Of a DNA stretch of 64,000 nt, positions 1 to 8,394 are shown one piece after another (positions within the stretch are counted from its first letter, which is position 1; each line of letters starts with the position of its first letter). The DNA is taken from positions 248,001 through 312,000 of the forward strand of contig CBDDLD010000004.1 of the NCBI GenBank assembly GCA_965230605.1, read 5' to 3'. The stretch is from CBDDLD01 sp965230605. Its GTDB lineage: Bacteria > Bacteroidota > Bacteroidia > Flavobacteriales > Flavobacteriaceae. The translations under genes were made by a program, and so were the position numbers. The notes beneath the pieces were generated by a model, which did not search any database, was not told the origin of the DNA, and worked only from the letters and a program-made list of their open reading frames with translations.

Positions 1-945
1 AATAACGTCTGCCATTTGAGAAGAACGCTCACGCTCTGCTCTGGCAACTTCAGCTTCTCTTTCAGCAGCATAGGACTCTTCTAATGCCTTTGCAGATTGT
101 ACTTTCTCCGAAGCAATTGCTAAACGCTCTGCTTCAGCCTCTCGCTGACGTCTTTGTGCGTTGGAGTTAGCCACTTCAATTTTAGCTTTGTTTTCTCCAT
201 CTACGGCTTTGGCGTTTGCAGCAGCAACCTGAGTACGCTCATCTTGTACTGCATTAGCTTCACCAATAGATCCATCTCTGGTCTTCTCAGCAACCGACTT
301 ACGTGCAGCATTTATAGCGTGTGCAGCTGCTTCTTTTCCTAAAGCTTCGATATAACCGGACTCATCTACAATATCAGTGATGTTTACGTTGATCAGTTTA
401 AGACCAACCTTTTTCAACTCTGATTCTACAGATTGCGAAATATTAGCTAAGAATTTATCTCTATCAGCATTAATTTCTTCAATATCCATTGAGGCTACCA
501 CTAAACGTAACTGACCAAAAATAATCTCTTTGGCAAGCTCTTGTATTTCAGCCAAGCCTAAACCTAATAGACGCTCGGCAGCATTTTGCATAACACCCGG
601 TTCTGTGGATACACCAATCGTAAATCGAGATGGTACATTAACACGGATATTTTGTTTTGATAATGCGTTAACAAGGTTGACTTCTATAGATATTGGTGTT
701 AAGTCTAAAAATTCATAATCTTGAATAACAGGCATTATAAAGGCGGCTCCACCATGGATACATTTGGCAGATTGACCACCACCTACTTTTCCATATACAA
801 CCAGTATACGATCAGAAGGACAACGCTTATAGCGCTTAATAAGAATGATAAGAATTAGGACAATAAATAATATCCCGAAGATGATCACCATTGGGCCTCC
901 CAGCCCACTGGCATCAAAGCTCTCCTGAATGCTCAGTAATTTCAT
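1..945 (-). CDS. flotillin family (SPFH domain) protein, C-terminus cut by window edge
   Basis: Flotillin-type membrane scaffold; such proteins oligomerise on the inner face of the cytoplasmic membrane and organise membrane domains (family knowledge). The ATG is at 943-945. The frame is open for 315 codons to base 1, so the C-terminal part lies outside the window. Visible are a hydrophobic segment at about residues 19-36, an SPFH/band 7 domain at about 45-200, and an Ala/Glu-rich helical region with REAEAER-like repeats to the edge, which is the usual flotillin order. Its first 32 bases overlap the end of the NfeD-like gene, so the two are co-transcribed; the NfeD/flotillin pairing is common. 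The assignment is firm; which subfamily (FloA or FloT type) cannot be decided from a partial sequence. Confidence 0.93.
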   Translation of the reverse strand, partial: MKLLSIQESFDASGLGGPMVIIFGILFIVLILIILIKRYKRCPSDRILVVYGKVGGGQSAKCIHGGAAFIMPVIQDYEFLDLTPISIEVNLVNALSKQNIRVNVPSRFTIGVSTEPGVMQNAAERLLGLGLAEIQELAKEIIFGQLRLVVASMDIEEINADRDKFLANISQSVESELKKVGLKLINVNITDIVDESGYIEALGKEAAAHAINAARKSVAEKTRDGSIGEANAVQDERTQVAAANAKAVDGENKAKIEVANSNAQRRQREAEAERLAIASEKVQSAKALEESYAAEREAEVARAERERSSQMADVI

Positions 946-1546
946 GTGTGTGTTGTTTTAAGGGTTCAATTGGTTTTTGTGTTTGGTCTACTATGAGTAT
1001 ACCATTAGATGTGACGTCTATAACTTTAATTATGGTCCCAGATTTTAAATCGGTAAATGAGTCTGTAAGTGCTTCAAGTTCTCTTAAAGAACCTTGAACT
1101 CTAACACTAACTTTACCCATCTTAGATCGATTGGCCCCAATAGTTAAATAGACTTCACCAATAGCATCAATAGCATTTTTATAATTTAAAGTACCACTGT
1201 CAGCAAGTTTAGCCATGAAATAAAACAAGGCAGCCATGATCGTCATCATAAGTAACCCGCTGAAAAAGGAGACAATAAGTGTAAGGTAAGTTGGAAAACC
1301 GGCGTCTATACATGCGATACCACTCCACCCAAAAATAGTGAAGAATCCCACAATATTCTTAAATGATAAGAATTGAAAACCGATACCTGTATCGGTTTCA
1401 ATATCGGTATCTACATCACCAATATCATCGGCATCACCTCCGGTAAAAGCCATGATAAGTACGACAGTAAAAATGAGCGATCCTACGATAGCAATAATCC
1501 AATACAGTTTAGATAAAAAATCTAGATTTGAAAACCAGTCTAACAT
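914..1546 (-). CDS. NfeD-like membrane protein with C-terminal OB-fold
   Basis: Partner of the flotillin gene it overlaps by 32 bases. The 210-residue product has three hydrophobic segments (about residues 13-33, 64-84 and 90-115), with an acidic Asp-rich linker after the first. The soluble C-terminal part (about 130-200) resembles the NfeD OB-fold. There is no serine-protease domain, so this is the short NfeD1b/YuaF-like form. A longer frame begins with TTG at 1603. I prefer the ATG at 1544-1546, because a promoter-like pair (TTG at 1601-1603, TATATTTA at 1574-1581) would place the transcript start downstream of that TTG. Function in the flotillin complex is inferred from family and context only. 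Confidence 0.82.
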   Translation of the reverse strand: MLDWFSNLDFLSKLYWIIAIVGSLIFTVVLIMAFTGGDADDIGDVDTDIETDTGIGFQFLSFKNIVGFFTIFGWSGIACIDAGFPTYLTLIVSFFSGLLMMTIMAALFYFMAKLADSGTLNYKNAIDAIGEVYLTIGANRSKMGKVSVRVQGSLRELEALTDSFTDLKSGTIIKVIDVTSNGILIVDQTQKPIEPLKQHTHEITEHSGEL

Positions 1547-1573
1547 CGTTTTTGAGTATAAGAGATTAGTTAA

Positions 1574-1603
1574 TAAATATACAACCTTTATAAAGTAATT
1601 CAA
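1574..1603 (-). promoter_or_regulatory. candidate Bacteroidota promoter for NfeD-like/flotillin pair
   Basis: TTG at 1601-1603 and TATATTTA at 1574-1581 (7 of 8 to TAnnTTTG), spaced by 19 bases. The predicted transcript start near 1567 is about 20 bases before the ATG at 1546. Pattern match only. Confidence 0.4.
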
Positions 1604-1605
1604 CT

Positions 1606-2745
1606 TTATTTAGTTAGTAAAATAGACACTGCGTTTCCTCCAAAACCTACAGCATTAATCAATATTTTTGAAATCCTTTTTGGTGGTGTTTGTTCCAAGA
1701 ACGGAACAGTGAAAATTTCTTGGTGCTGTAACATTAGTATAGCCATTTCAATGCTTAAAATTCCGGAAGCACCAAGACTGTGACCTACTTTCCATTTATT
1801 AGTAGTTAAAAAAGGAATTTTGTTACAAAAAACCGTTTTGATAGCATTGTATTCGGCAATATCACCTTTAATTGTACCTGGTGTGTGTGTGATAATGATA
1901 TCTACATCTTCGGGGTTATGATCTTGTAGTGCCATAGTCATAGAACGCTGAAAACATTCAGCATCTGTAGAGAGCGAAGCATTGTGGGTTAAGACTTCTG
2001 TGCCATAACCAAAACCTTCAATTAATGCGATGGCGTTTTGGGCTTTCCCTTTTTCCAGACAAGCCATAGCTGCAGCCTCAGACAAGATCATAGTGTTTTC
2101 CGTTTTGTCGAAGTCTAACGCTTTGCATGGATAAGGATCTTCAGACTTAGAATAGATCTTTAAGGCTTGCATTTGGGCAATGGTAAATTCCGTTAGAGGC
2201 GCTTCACTACCACCTACTAAGAACTTATCGGTAAGCCCGGAATTGATCCATGCAATACCGTTGATCATGGCATGTAAGGCTGTAGAGCATGTTATAGAAT
2301 GGGATATTTCGGGACCTTTGGTTTGAAGATCATGAGCCACCCACGAAGAGATATTACCAAGCGTTGTTGTTGGAGAACTTAAGGTATTCGCTTTCTTATG
2401 CTCTAAAAAATCATTGTAATAATGTTCAAATAATTGTGTGGCGCCTCGCGAAGAGCCAATATTAATTCCGAAATGATCAGAAGCATTCCAACCTGCCTTT
2501 TCCATGGCTTGTCTAGCCGTATATATCCCGAAAAGAACAGTGTCATCTAATGTTTTGTATTTAGAATTAGAACCTCTAAGCTTGAGAATCTCTTCTTTTG
2601 CATTATCATTAAGCTGATTTACTATAACCCCATACTTTTTGGTGAAAAAGAGAGAATCAGTTGTATAGTTTTTTAGAATGTCTTCATCTTTAAATCCTAA
2701 AGATGATATTGAAGCTATTGCTACTATTGAAACGGGATCTTGCAA
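1606..2745 (-). CDS. beta-ketoacyl-ACP synthase-like protein (KAS I/II fold)
   Basis: Thiolase-fold condensing enzyme that would join an acyl chain to malonyl-ACP. The catalytic triad is present: Cys in SITCSTALHAM, His in THTPGT, and His in KWKVGHSLGASG. At 379 residues it is slightly shorter than FabF (about 410). The start is a TTG at 2743-2745: there is no ATG in the first 80 codons, and a perfect -7 box (TAATTTTG) lies 18 bases upstream. No acyl carrier protein, ketoreductase or dehydratase is beside it, so it is not in a fatty acid or aryl-polyene cluster. The biotin operon lies about 4 kb upstream on the same strand, which raises the possibility of a role in making the pimeloyl chain; this is inference. 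Confidence 0.85.
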   Translation of the reverse strand: MQDPVSIVAIASISSLGFKDEDILKNYTTDSLFFTKKYGVIVNQLNDNAKEEILKLRGSNSKYKTLDDTVLFGIYTARQAMEKAGWNASDHFGINIGSSRGATQLFEHYYNDFLEHKKANTLSSPTTTLGNISSWVAHDLQTKGPEISHSITCSTALHAMINGIAWINSGLTDKFLVGGSEAPLTEFTIAQMQALKIYSKSEDPYPCKALDFDKTENTMILSEAAAMACLEKGKAQNAIALIEGFGYGTEVLTHNASLSTDAECFQRSMTMALQDHNPEDVDIIITHTPGTIKGDIAEYNAIKTVFCNKIPFLTTNKWKVGHSLGASGILSIEMAILMLQHQEIFTVPFLEQTPPKRISKILINAVGFGGNAVSILLTK

Positions 2746-2762
2746 GTGGTAAAAAATTTACG

Positions 2763-2770
2763 CAAAATTA
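2763..2770 (-). promoter_or_regulatory. -7 promoter element of the beta-ketoacyl synthase gene
   Basis: Exact TAnnTTTG match (TAATTTTG on the minus strand), with the predicted transcript start about 10 bases before the TTG start codon at 2745. No convincing TTG is seen at -33. It supports the TTG start. Confidence 0.5.
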
Positions 2771-2879
2771 AGATTAAAACAGGAGCTTAAAAACCTAAAG
2801 CAATAATTTTACTATGTATTGTAACATTATATCCTAATGCATTACTTATCTTATAGCTAATCAAAATCAATCATATACT

Positions 2880-3311
2880 ATGGAAGAAGTCAAACAAAGA
2901 AGCTGGTGGTCTCGTAACTGGCCATGGGTAGTGCCTGTTGGCGGGTGCTTAACACTTATTGTTATAGGGATTGTAGGTATAGGAAGTCTATTTTTTGGAG
3001 TGACTAAAATGATAAAGAACTCTACACCTTACGAATACGCTCTAGAACAAACGAAGCAAAATCAAGATGTGATTGATGCCTTAGGAGAACCTATAGATAC
3101 GGATGGAATGATGCAAGGTAATATATCATTGAGTAATGATGATGGTGAAGCTGATATGAAGATACCCATTAAGGGTCCAAAAGGGGAAGGTACAATTACA
3201 GTTGTGGCCAATAAGTATAATGGTGAATGGACTTATGAAAAACTCTTTGTATTAATCAAAGAGACTAATGAAGAGATTAACCTTTTAGATAAAAGTTTAG
3301 AGGGTATTTAA
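2880..3311 (+). CDS. Coa1-family (cytochrome c oxidase assembly factor 1-like) membrane protein
   Basis: A 143-residue protein with a Trp-rich N-terminus (SWWSRNWPWVVP), one strong transmembrane helix (about residues 16-41), and a small extracytoplasmic domain with a central GNISLSNDDGEADMKIPIKG region. This layout matches the bacterial Coa1 family (PF08695 type): one membrane anchor plus a domain reading alternating polar and aliphatic strands. Mitochondrial Coa1 helps assemble cytochrome oxidase, but for bacterial members that role is only inferred, and no oxidase genes are nearby. It is divergent from the synthase gene and followed by a strong hairpin terminator. The ATG at 2880 is the only sensible start. 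Confidence 0.75.
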   Translation: MEEVKQRSWWSRNWPWVVPVGGCLTLIVIGIVGIGSLFFGVTKMIKNSTPYEYALEQTKQNQDVIDALGEPIDTDGMMQGNISLSNDDGEADMKIPIKGPKGEGTITVVANKYNGEWTYEKLFVLIKETNEEINLLDKSLEGI

Positions 3312-3313
3312 AT

Positions 3314-3340
3314 GAAGGCGGAGTAAAACTCCGCCTTTAT
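3314..3340. terminator. bidirectional intrinsic terminator
   Basis: Perfect 9-bp stem AGGCGGAGT / ACTCCGCCT (3316-3324 and 3328-3336) with an AAA loop. It lies between the convergent Coa1-like gene and the beta-barrel gene. A T-rich tail follows on the plus side. Confidence 0.8.
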
Positions 3341-3344
3341 ATAT

Positions 3345-6125
3345 TTAAAATTTTAAATAAATCTGATAGCCTAATTGTATTTCACTGTATCCATTGGTTT
3401 CAAAATCTGAGGTGTTGGTATAACGGTATCTAAAGAAGAATTTGTTATCACTATTTGCAGATGGAGAGTAAGAAGCCCCGAGCTCATAACGATGTAACCA
3501 GCTTTTTGACAGACCCCTCCTATTCTCAAAACCTTCAGCAGAGCTTACAGCAAAGAATTCTTCATTATTTGGAACAATAGTTCTAAAAGGTCTAAAACGA
3601 AGATACCCCCCAAAGCGTTCCTCTGGACGAATTCTAACGATTACATCAGGATAAACACGGATCATGTTAGTCGTTTTATCCAATTCTCTTGTTGTGGAAG
3701 TTGTATCATTCACACTTGTAATAATATCATCTACGACATTTATTCTACCATAATGAACACCAGCGTTAAGCTCGATTCTTGTTTTTATTAATGGAAAGTC
3801 GAAGGATGTAACATTAAGGTCTACTCCAACAGACACGTTCTCATATCTTACTAGGTCTAAGTATGTAACAAATCTATCTGTGACGGTCTCATTATTAATA
3901 AGGTTTTCTGTTTTGCTAACTTGTAACTCACGATCATCTTCATTAATTTTCTGCCACGATAAATTAAAGTTAACATAATTTGCAAAGCCAAAATTAGACC
4001 CTCGACCTAAACCAAGATTCAATCGTTTTGTCCATATAGGGATTAATTTTTCTATTTCCATCTGTGCTAAACCATTTTCTGCCTCTTCTTGAAAACCGTT
4101 AAAATCTGTATATATATTAGCACTTAAGATTTTAGATGATTGCTCCTTTTTTAATTCTACTTTCCTGTCTTTATCAGTATCTTCAAGTGGTAATCGTACC
4201 ACTTGATCTTTGGGGCTAAAGTCCAGACGGTCATTTTGATGTCTTTGGAAGTAGCTTACAACTTCAGAAACGGGTAATGAGAATTTTTTCTCTTTACCTT
4301 CTGACTGGTATAGCCAATATTTATAAAGGTCTGCGAAATCACTTTTAGAACTAAAACCATAAGGAAAATCATTATCAAATTTTATGGTTTTACCATAAAT
4401 GTCATTTAGAATTTCTTTTATTACGGGTTCTTCAAAGAACTTCTTAATTTCCTCACTTGTATCGTCATTGTATAAAGGTTTTGTTATCTCTCCCACAACT
4501 TTAACATGTTCTAAAAACCCATCGTTGATATCAAGTTCTATTTCACTAGCCTTAAATACCCAAAGAGGGAAGCGTCGAATTAGAGCTTTATTTTCTATTA
4601 TTATATTGTTTATTAGGTTTTGGCGTTCATTTATAGAATGAACCTCTTTTTTCTTTTTACCCTCTATATCGCTTATCCTTTTTTTAAGTTTTTTAATATC
4701 GTCAAGGTTTCCTTTAATCTTTTCATTTAAATCGAACTTTTTCAGATCAACGTTAAATTTATCATAATCTATTAAATCTGGATTCATTCTATAAAAGTTA
4801 TTTGTCTTGAGATCAATATTGTCACGTACTTCCTGAAGCGTTTCATCTAATTCATCGAATTTTTGAGTTTCTGTCTCATCTGTATTACTGAAATATATTT
4901 TTCTTCTTTCTTTTATCAGAGCCTCAGCTTGTTTATATAATTCGCTTAGACTATCGGACTGAAATTTTCGAAATTTTTTCGTGTGCTCTTGATATTTTTC
5001 ATCTATAATCTTTATAATTTTTTGTATAGAATCATTGACATTTGTAGTATTTTCTATGCTGTCATCTAGTTTAGATATATCTATATCATATTTCTTTATT
5101 GATTTTTCTAATTGATTTATTTCCTCAATTATGTCCTTGTACCGATTGAAAAATCTACTTTCTTCTAATTCCTTTAATTCATAATAATTATAGAACTCTT
5201 TTAGCTTTTCAATAGCATGATTTTTAAAAGTTGGCTTGGCTTTGTTCCATAAACCTTTTCTTGAGTTTTGATTAAATTCATACAGATTTTTTATAAAACT
5301 TCCCTTATTATTTTCTCTTAAAAATCTTAGGAACCCGTCTGTTTCATTTTTAATATAATCAGAGATCGTGATAGCATTATTGTTATCTAGAACAATAATT
5401 TTTTCATGAATATCTTCCAAACATTTTTGTTTTCTGTCATAATCAGTTATGTCTCTACAACAATCTCTAAGTGATTCGTTCGCTGATTTGATACTGACTT
5501 TATCACGATTAATAATGTGTTTTCGTATAAACTTAGCTTGTTTTTTAAAATATAAGTCAGTACTTAAGCCTTGTATTGTTTTTTTAGTGATAACCAAACT
5601 ATCTAAGCGATATCTTAATATTCCAGCAACAGGCTCGGTATCGTATTGAAAAGCCGTAATAATTAGAGCACTAAAAAACTGATAGATGTTTCTAATTTCT
5701 TGCACAGCATTTCTTTGATTCTTAAATCGATCTATTTCTGTTGTGTTCTGTGTTTTGGCGGCTTTAATTTGGTTGTTCTTCGCCCAACTGGCTATATCTA
5801 TGAAAGCTTCATATTTTTTAGCATCATCTTTATTCTCACTATCTTTAATTCTTAGAAATGCATCGATAAGATTATCTCTAAACGAAATTTCGTTAAAAGG
5901 ATCTACTTTAAATGTTATTTTACCTTTAACGTCCTCAAGAGTTTCGTTTTTAGAATTTTTCAAGGTAAACGTAACACTATTAACGGCCTCTGCTGATGCG
6001 TATATGATTATGGTTTCTGAGTTTTTTTCGCCATTGGATAATGTATAAGTATAAGGTTGTACTTCTTTTTGAGCGAAGCTTACAATAGTAAAAAGTAGTA
6101 TAAAATAAGTTAATCTTAATTTCAT
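3345..6125 (-). CDS. unrecognised exported protein: long coiled-coil region plus C-terminal outer-membrane beta-barrel
   Basis: I do not recognise the family. The 926-residue product starts with a clear signal peptide (MKLRLTYFILLFTIVSFAQ). An N-terminal domain of about 100 residues has strand-like sequence. A very long Lys/Glu/Asp-rich helical region (about 110-560) reads as several coiled coils, with a CCRD motif near residue 222. The last 230 residues alternate polar and hydrophobic positions, contain LNLGLGRGSNFGF and LGYQIYLKF, and end in Phe, as integral outer-membrane barrels do. The gene lies 6 bases after the lipoprotein gene at 6132-6908, so the two probably form one operon and one complex. 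It could be a surface or periplasm-spanning assembly, but no function can be assigned. Confidence 0.7.
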   Translation of the reverse strand: MKLRLTYFILLFTIVSFAQKEVQPYTYTLSNGEKNSETIIIYASAEAVNSVTFTLKNSKNETLEDVKGKITFKVDPFNEISFRDNLIDAFLRIKDSENKDDAKKYEAFIDIASWAKNNQIKAAKTQNTTEIDRFKNQRNAVQEIRNIYQFFSALIITAFQYDTEPVAGILRYRLDSLVITKKTIQGLSTDLYFKKQAKFIRKHIINRDKVSIKSANESLRDCCRDITDYDRKQKCLEDIHEKIIVLDNNNAITISDYIKNETDGFLRFLRENNKGSFIKNLYEFNQNSRKGLWNKAKPTFKNHAIEKLKEFYNYYELKELEESRFFNRYKDIIEEINQLEKSIKKYDIDISKLDDSIENTTNVNDSIQKIIKIIDEKYQEHTKKFRKFQSDSLSELYKQAEALIKERRKIYFSNTDETETQKFDELDETLQEVRDNIDLKTNNFYRMNPDLIDYDKFNVDLKKFDLNEKIKGNLDDIKKLKKRISDIEGKKKKEVHSINERQNLINNIIIENKALIRRFPLWVFKASEIELDINDGFLEHVKVVGEITKPLYNDDTSEEIKKFFEEPVIKEILNDIYGKTIKFDNDFPYGFSSKSDFADLYKYWLYQSEGKEKKFSLPVSEVVSYFQRHQNDRLDFSPKDQVVRLPLEDTDKDRKVELKKEQSSKILSANIYTDFNGFQEEAENGLAQMEIEKLIPIWTKRLNLGLGRGSNFGFANYVNFNLSWQKINEDDRELQVSKTENLINNETVTDRFVTYLDLVRYENVSVGVDLNVTSFDFPLIKTRIELNAGVHYGRINVVDDIITSVNDTTSTTRELDKTTNMIRVYPDVIVRIRPEERFGGYLRFRPFRTIVPNNEEFFAVSSAEGFENRRGLSKSWLHRYELGASYSPSANSDNKFFFRYRYTNTSDFETNGYSEIQLGYQIYLKF

Positions 6126-6131
6126 AGTGGT

Positions 6132-6908
6132 TTAGTTTTGTTGATTAAGGTTGAATCTTAAAATAAATTCTTGACTGTTTTCTGTATAAGAAAGATCACC
6201 AGACAAGTTTGTCATGTTAAGCTGTAAAATGCTGTTGTCCACATTTTCAAGGGATGACAAGGTCATTCCATTATTTTGTATAATATTTCCAAAAACAGAA
6301 TTGTCCGTGTTGAAATTACCTCTTAATCGCGCTATTAAGCTTTCATCATTATTAATGGTAAAAAATTCGAAATGCCCTAAATAATCGATATATCCGATAC
6401 AATTTAGAGTACGTAAAAAAGTTATTGAGCTCTCATCATCTTCTAAAAGGTTAATTACTCCTGAATAATACCCATTAAGAGGGTGATTTGTTATTTCATT
6501 ATTAAAGTTGAGAATAGCTGAAGTGAGGTTATTGTCAGAGAACAACGCATTGGACTCCTGCAATACAACTCCTTTCAATGTGTCGTTCGGTTGTATATTA
6601 TCAAGGTGACCCCTCTTTATAAATTCTAAGTTATTATAGCTTTGTTGCTCATTTAGAAATGAAAAGAGGACATAATTTCCTGACAGTACATTATCACTAA
6701 TATTTATTATATCTAAGCTATTTGAATATGGAATAATATTATTACTAAGCATAGATTGTTGCTTAAAAATGAAACTGACTTTGTTTGGAATGTTGAACCT
6801 GTAGGATATGGGCTCTGGGAATTCATAATCGTCTTGCTCACAAGAAAACAAGGTAAAAGAGAGCAACAGCCATAGGGCTATTAGATCTCGGAAAAATGAT
6901 GTCCTCAT
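6132..6908 (-). CDS. unrecognised lipoprotein, partner of the coiled-coil barrel protein
   Basis: A 258-residue lipoprotein of no family I recognise. The start is the ATG at 6906-6908, because MRTSFFRDLIALWLLLSFTLFSC is then a proper signal peptide with the lipobox Cys at residue 23. A start at 6956 would add 16 residues in front and spoil it. The residues after the Cys (EQDDYE) are acidic, like the export signal that sends Bacteroidota lipoproteins to the cell surface. The rest is Asn- and Ser-rich, with repeated short beta-strand-like segments and no Cys. It is the first gene of a two-gene unit with the 926-residue barrel protein and is preceded by an interrupted palindrome. A function cannot be given. 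Confidence 0.7.
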   Translation of the reverse strand: MRTSFFRDLIALWLLLSFTLFSCEQDDYEFPEPISYRFNIPNKVSFIFKQQSMLSNNIIPYSNSLDIINISDNVLSGNYVLFSFLNEQQSYNNLEFIKRGHLDNIQPNDTLKGVVLQESNALFSDNNLTSAILNFNNEITNHPLNGYYSGVINLLEDDESSITFLRTLNCIGYIDYLGHFEFFTINNDESLIARLRGNFNTDNSVFGNIIQNNGMTLSSLENVDNSILQLNMTNLSGDLSYTENSQEFILRFNLNQQN

Positions 6909-6921
6909 AATGGTTGGTTTT

Positions 6922-6963
6922 AGAATTAATACTATCTGCTTAGCAGATGCTATCATTAATTCT
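6922..6963. repeat. interrupted palindrome upstream of the lipoprotein/barrel pair
   Basis: Two nested inverted repeats: outer arms AGAATTAAT (6922-6930) and ATTAATTCT (6955-6963), inner arms ATCTGC (6934-6939) and GCAGAT (6943-6948) around TTA. It lies 14 bases before the ATG at 6908, so it could be an operator or a leader hairpin of this operon. Confidence 0.6.
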
Positions 6964-7050
6964 AAAGGGGAAGTCTTTTAAAAGTAGAAAAAATGAGTTA
7001 AGATGCCGTAAATCAAGTATATAAATCGTTAAAAGTCAGTTATTTATCTA

Positions 7051-8316
7051 TTAAATGCTATTTAGGGCTTGTTTAATAACTGAATAAACATGGTTTAACT
7101 GGTCTTTAGTAATCATATATGGCACTTGGATATATATGGTATTGCCTAGGGGTCTTAAAAACACACCTCTATCCATAAAGAACGTAAGGAGTTGATCTCT
7201 TAGGTCACCATAGCGCTCCATTTTAGTATTTAGATCTAGGGCGAAAATGACACCTGTAGATCGTGTGGATTTCACTTTAGGGTGATCTTTAATTCGTTTA
7301 GCAAAGGCTTCATGCGATTCTGTAATTGTTTTTATAGCGGATTGAATAGTATCCGATTTCAATAGCTCAATACCGGCAAGTGCAGCTGCACACGCTACCG
7401 GGTTTGCAGAGTAGGTGTGGCAGTGAAAGAATCCTTTTGAAATCTCGTTACTTAAAAACGCTTCATAAATGGTCTCTGTGCACGATGTAATGGCCATAGG
7501 AATTAACCCAGCGGTTAGGGCTTTACTTAAACATATAATATCAGGCTTAGTATCTATATGATCTGAAGCAAAGTGTTTTCCGGTTTTTCCGAATCCGGTC
7601 ATGACTTCATCAGCAATAGTTATAATTTGATGCGATTTACAAAATTTCAAAATGGTATTTAGACCTTCAGCATCATGTATTTTCATTCCGGCAGCCCCCT
7701 GAATTAGGGGTTCGTATATAAATCCTGCGATATCAAAATTAGTGGCATAGTTTTCCAAGAGATTTAAAATGTCACTATCATTATGACCATTAGGTGTTGG
7801 AATGCGCTTTACGTCAATAAGCAAATCTTCAAAAGGGCCGTTGTACACAGAGAGCCCGGACACACCCATAGCACCAAAAGTGTCGCCATGGAATCCATTT
7901 TCAAAAGCAATAAATGTAGAACGTTTCTCGCCTCTATTAAAGTAATATTGAAGCGCCATTTTTATAGCAGCTTCAACAGCAGTAGACCCATTATCATTAA
8001 AAAAGATCCTGTTTTGACCTTCAGGAAGTATCTTAATGAGTTCTTCAGAGAGTTTTACGGCCGGTTCGTGTGTAAAATCACTAAACATCACATGGTCTAA
8101 TTGCTGCATTTGCTCATACACTTTATCTGTAATGTATGGATTACAATGCCCATACATACAAGTATACCAGGATGAGATGGCATCGATATATTCATTACCA
8201 TCTTCATCAGTAAGCATGCAACCACTTGCCTTTACAATTGCCAAACTGTCTGGATGGGTTTGGTGTTGCTTTAAAGGGTGCCACAGATATTTTTTATCGC
8301 GTTCTTTTAAATTCAT
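7051..8316 (-). CDS. bioA: adenosylmethionine-8-amino-7-oxononanoate aminotransferase
   Basis: Biotin synthesis enzyme that transfers an amino group from SAM to KAPA, giving DAPA, with pyridoxal phosphate. It shows the class III aminotransferase features: FNDNGSTAVEAA for the phosphate, GFHGDTFGAMG, the Asp of ADEVMTGFGKTG that holds the PLP ring nitrogen, and the Schiff-base Lys in CLSKALTAG (residue 265 from this start). The WYTCMYGH segment is typical of BioA substrate binding. I take the ATG at 8314-8316; an in-frame ATG at 8323-8325 adds only MTT and lies inside the REP-like element. It is the last gene of the bio operon, 78 bases after bioD. No downstream terminator stands out. Confidence 0.95.
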   Translation of the reverse strand: MNLKERDKKYLWHPLKQHQTHPDSLAIVKASGCMLTDEDGNEYIDAISSWYTCMYGHCNPYITDKVYEQMQQLDHVMFSDFTHEPAVKLSEELIKILPEGQNRIFFNDNGSTAVEAAIKMALQYYFNRGEKRSTFIAFENGFHGDTFGAMGVSGLSVYNGPFEDLLIDVKRIPTPNGHNDSDILNLLENYATNFDIAGFIYEPLIQGAAGMKIHDAEGLNTILKFCKSHQIITIADEVMTGFGKTGKHFASDHIDTKPDIICLSKALTAGLIPMAITSCTETIYEAFLSNEISKGFFHCHTYSANPVACAAALAGIELLKSDTIQSAIKTITESHEAFAKRIKDHPKVKSTRSTGVIFALDLNTKMERYGDLRDQLLTFFMDRGVFLRPLGNTIYIQVPYMITKDQLNHVYSVIKQALNSI

Positions 8317-8319
8317 TGT

Positions 8320-8394
8320 CGTCATGCTGAACTTGTTTCAGCATCTCATTTTATATTATTTACTATTTGGCCCTGAAACAAGTTCAGGGTGACG
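8320..8394. repeat. REP-like inverted pair of palindromic repeats between bioD and bioA
   Basis: Two copies of one repeat unit in opposite orientation: left 8320-8346 and right about 8371-8394. Both carry CTGAACTTGTTTCAG read in one or the other direction. Each unit is itself a hairpin: ATGCTGAA/TTCAGCAT (8324-8331, 8337-8344) and CCCTGAA/TTCAGGG (8371-8377, 8383-8389), with 5-base loops. The outer ends read CGTCA on one side and TGACG on the other. The element fills the whole gap from the bioD stop to the bioA start. I recall similar units scattered between genes in flavobacterial genomes. Confidence 0.8.

Noticed and set aside
5743..6048. Open frame of about 100 codons opposite the coiled-coil barrel gene
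   Set aside because: It is a shadow of the minus-strand gene, with no family features and no promoter.
8036..8392. Plus-strand frame across bioA and the REP-like element
   Set aside because: It lies opposite the conserved bioA coding region and ends in the repeat; no sign of a real protein.
8320..8394. Hairpins between bioD and bioA as an intrinsic terminator
   Set aside because: No T-run follows either stem on the minus strand, and the two-unit inverted structure fits a REP-like repeat better.
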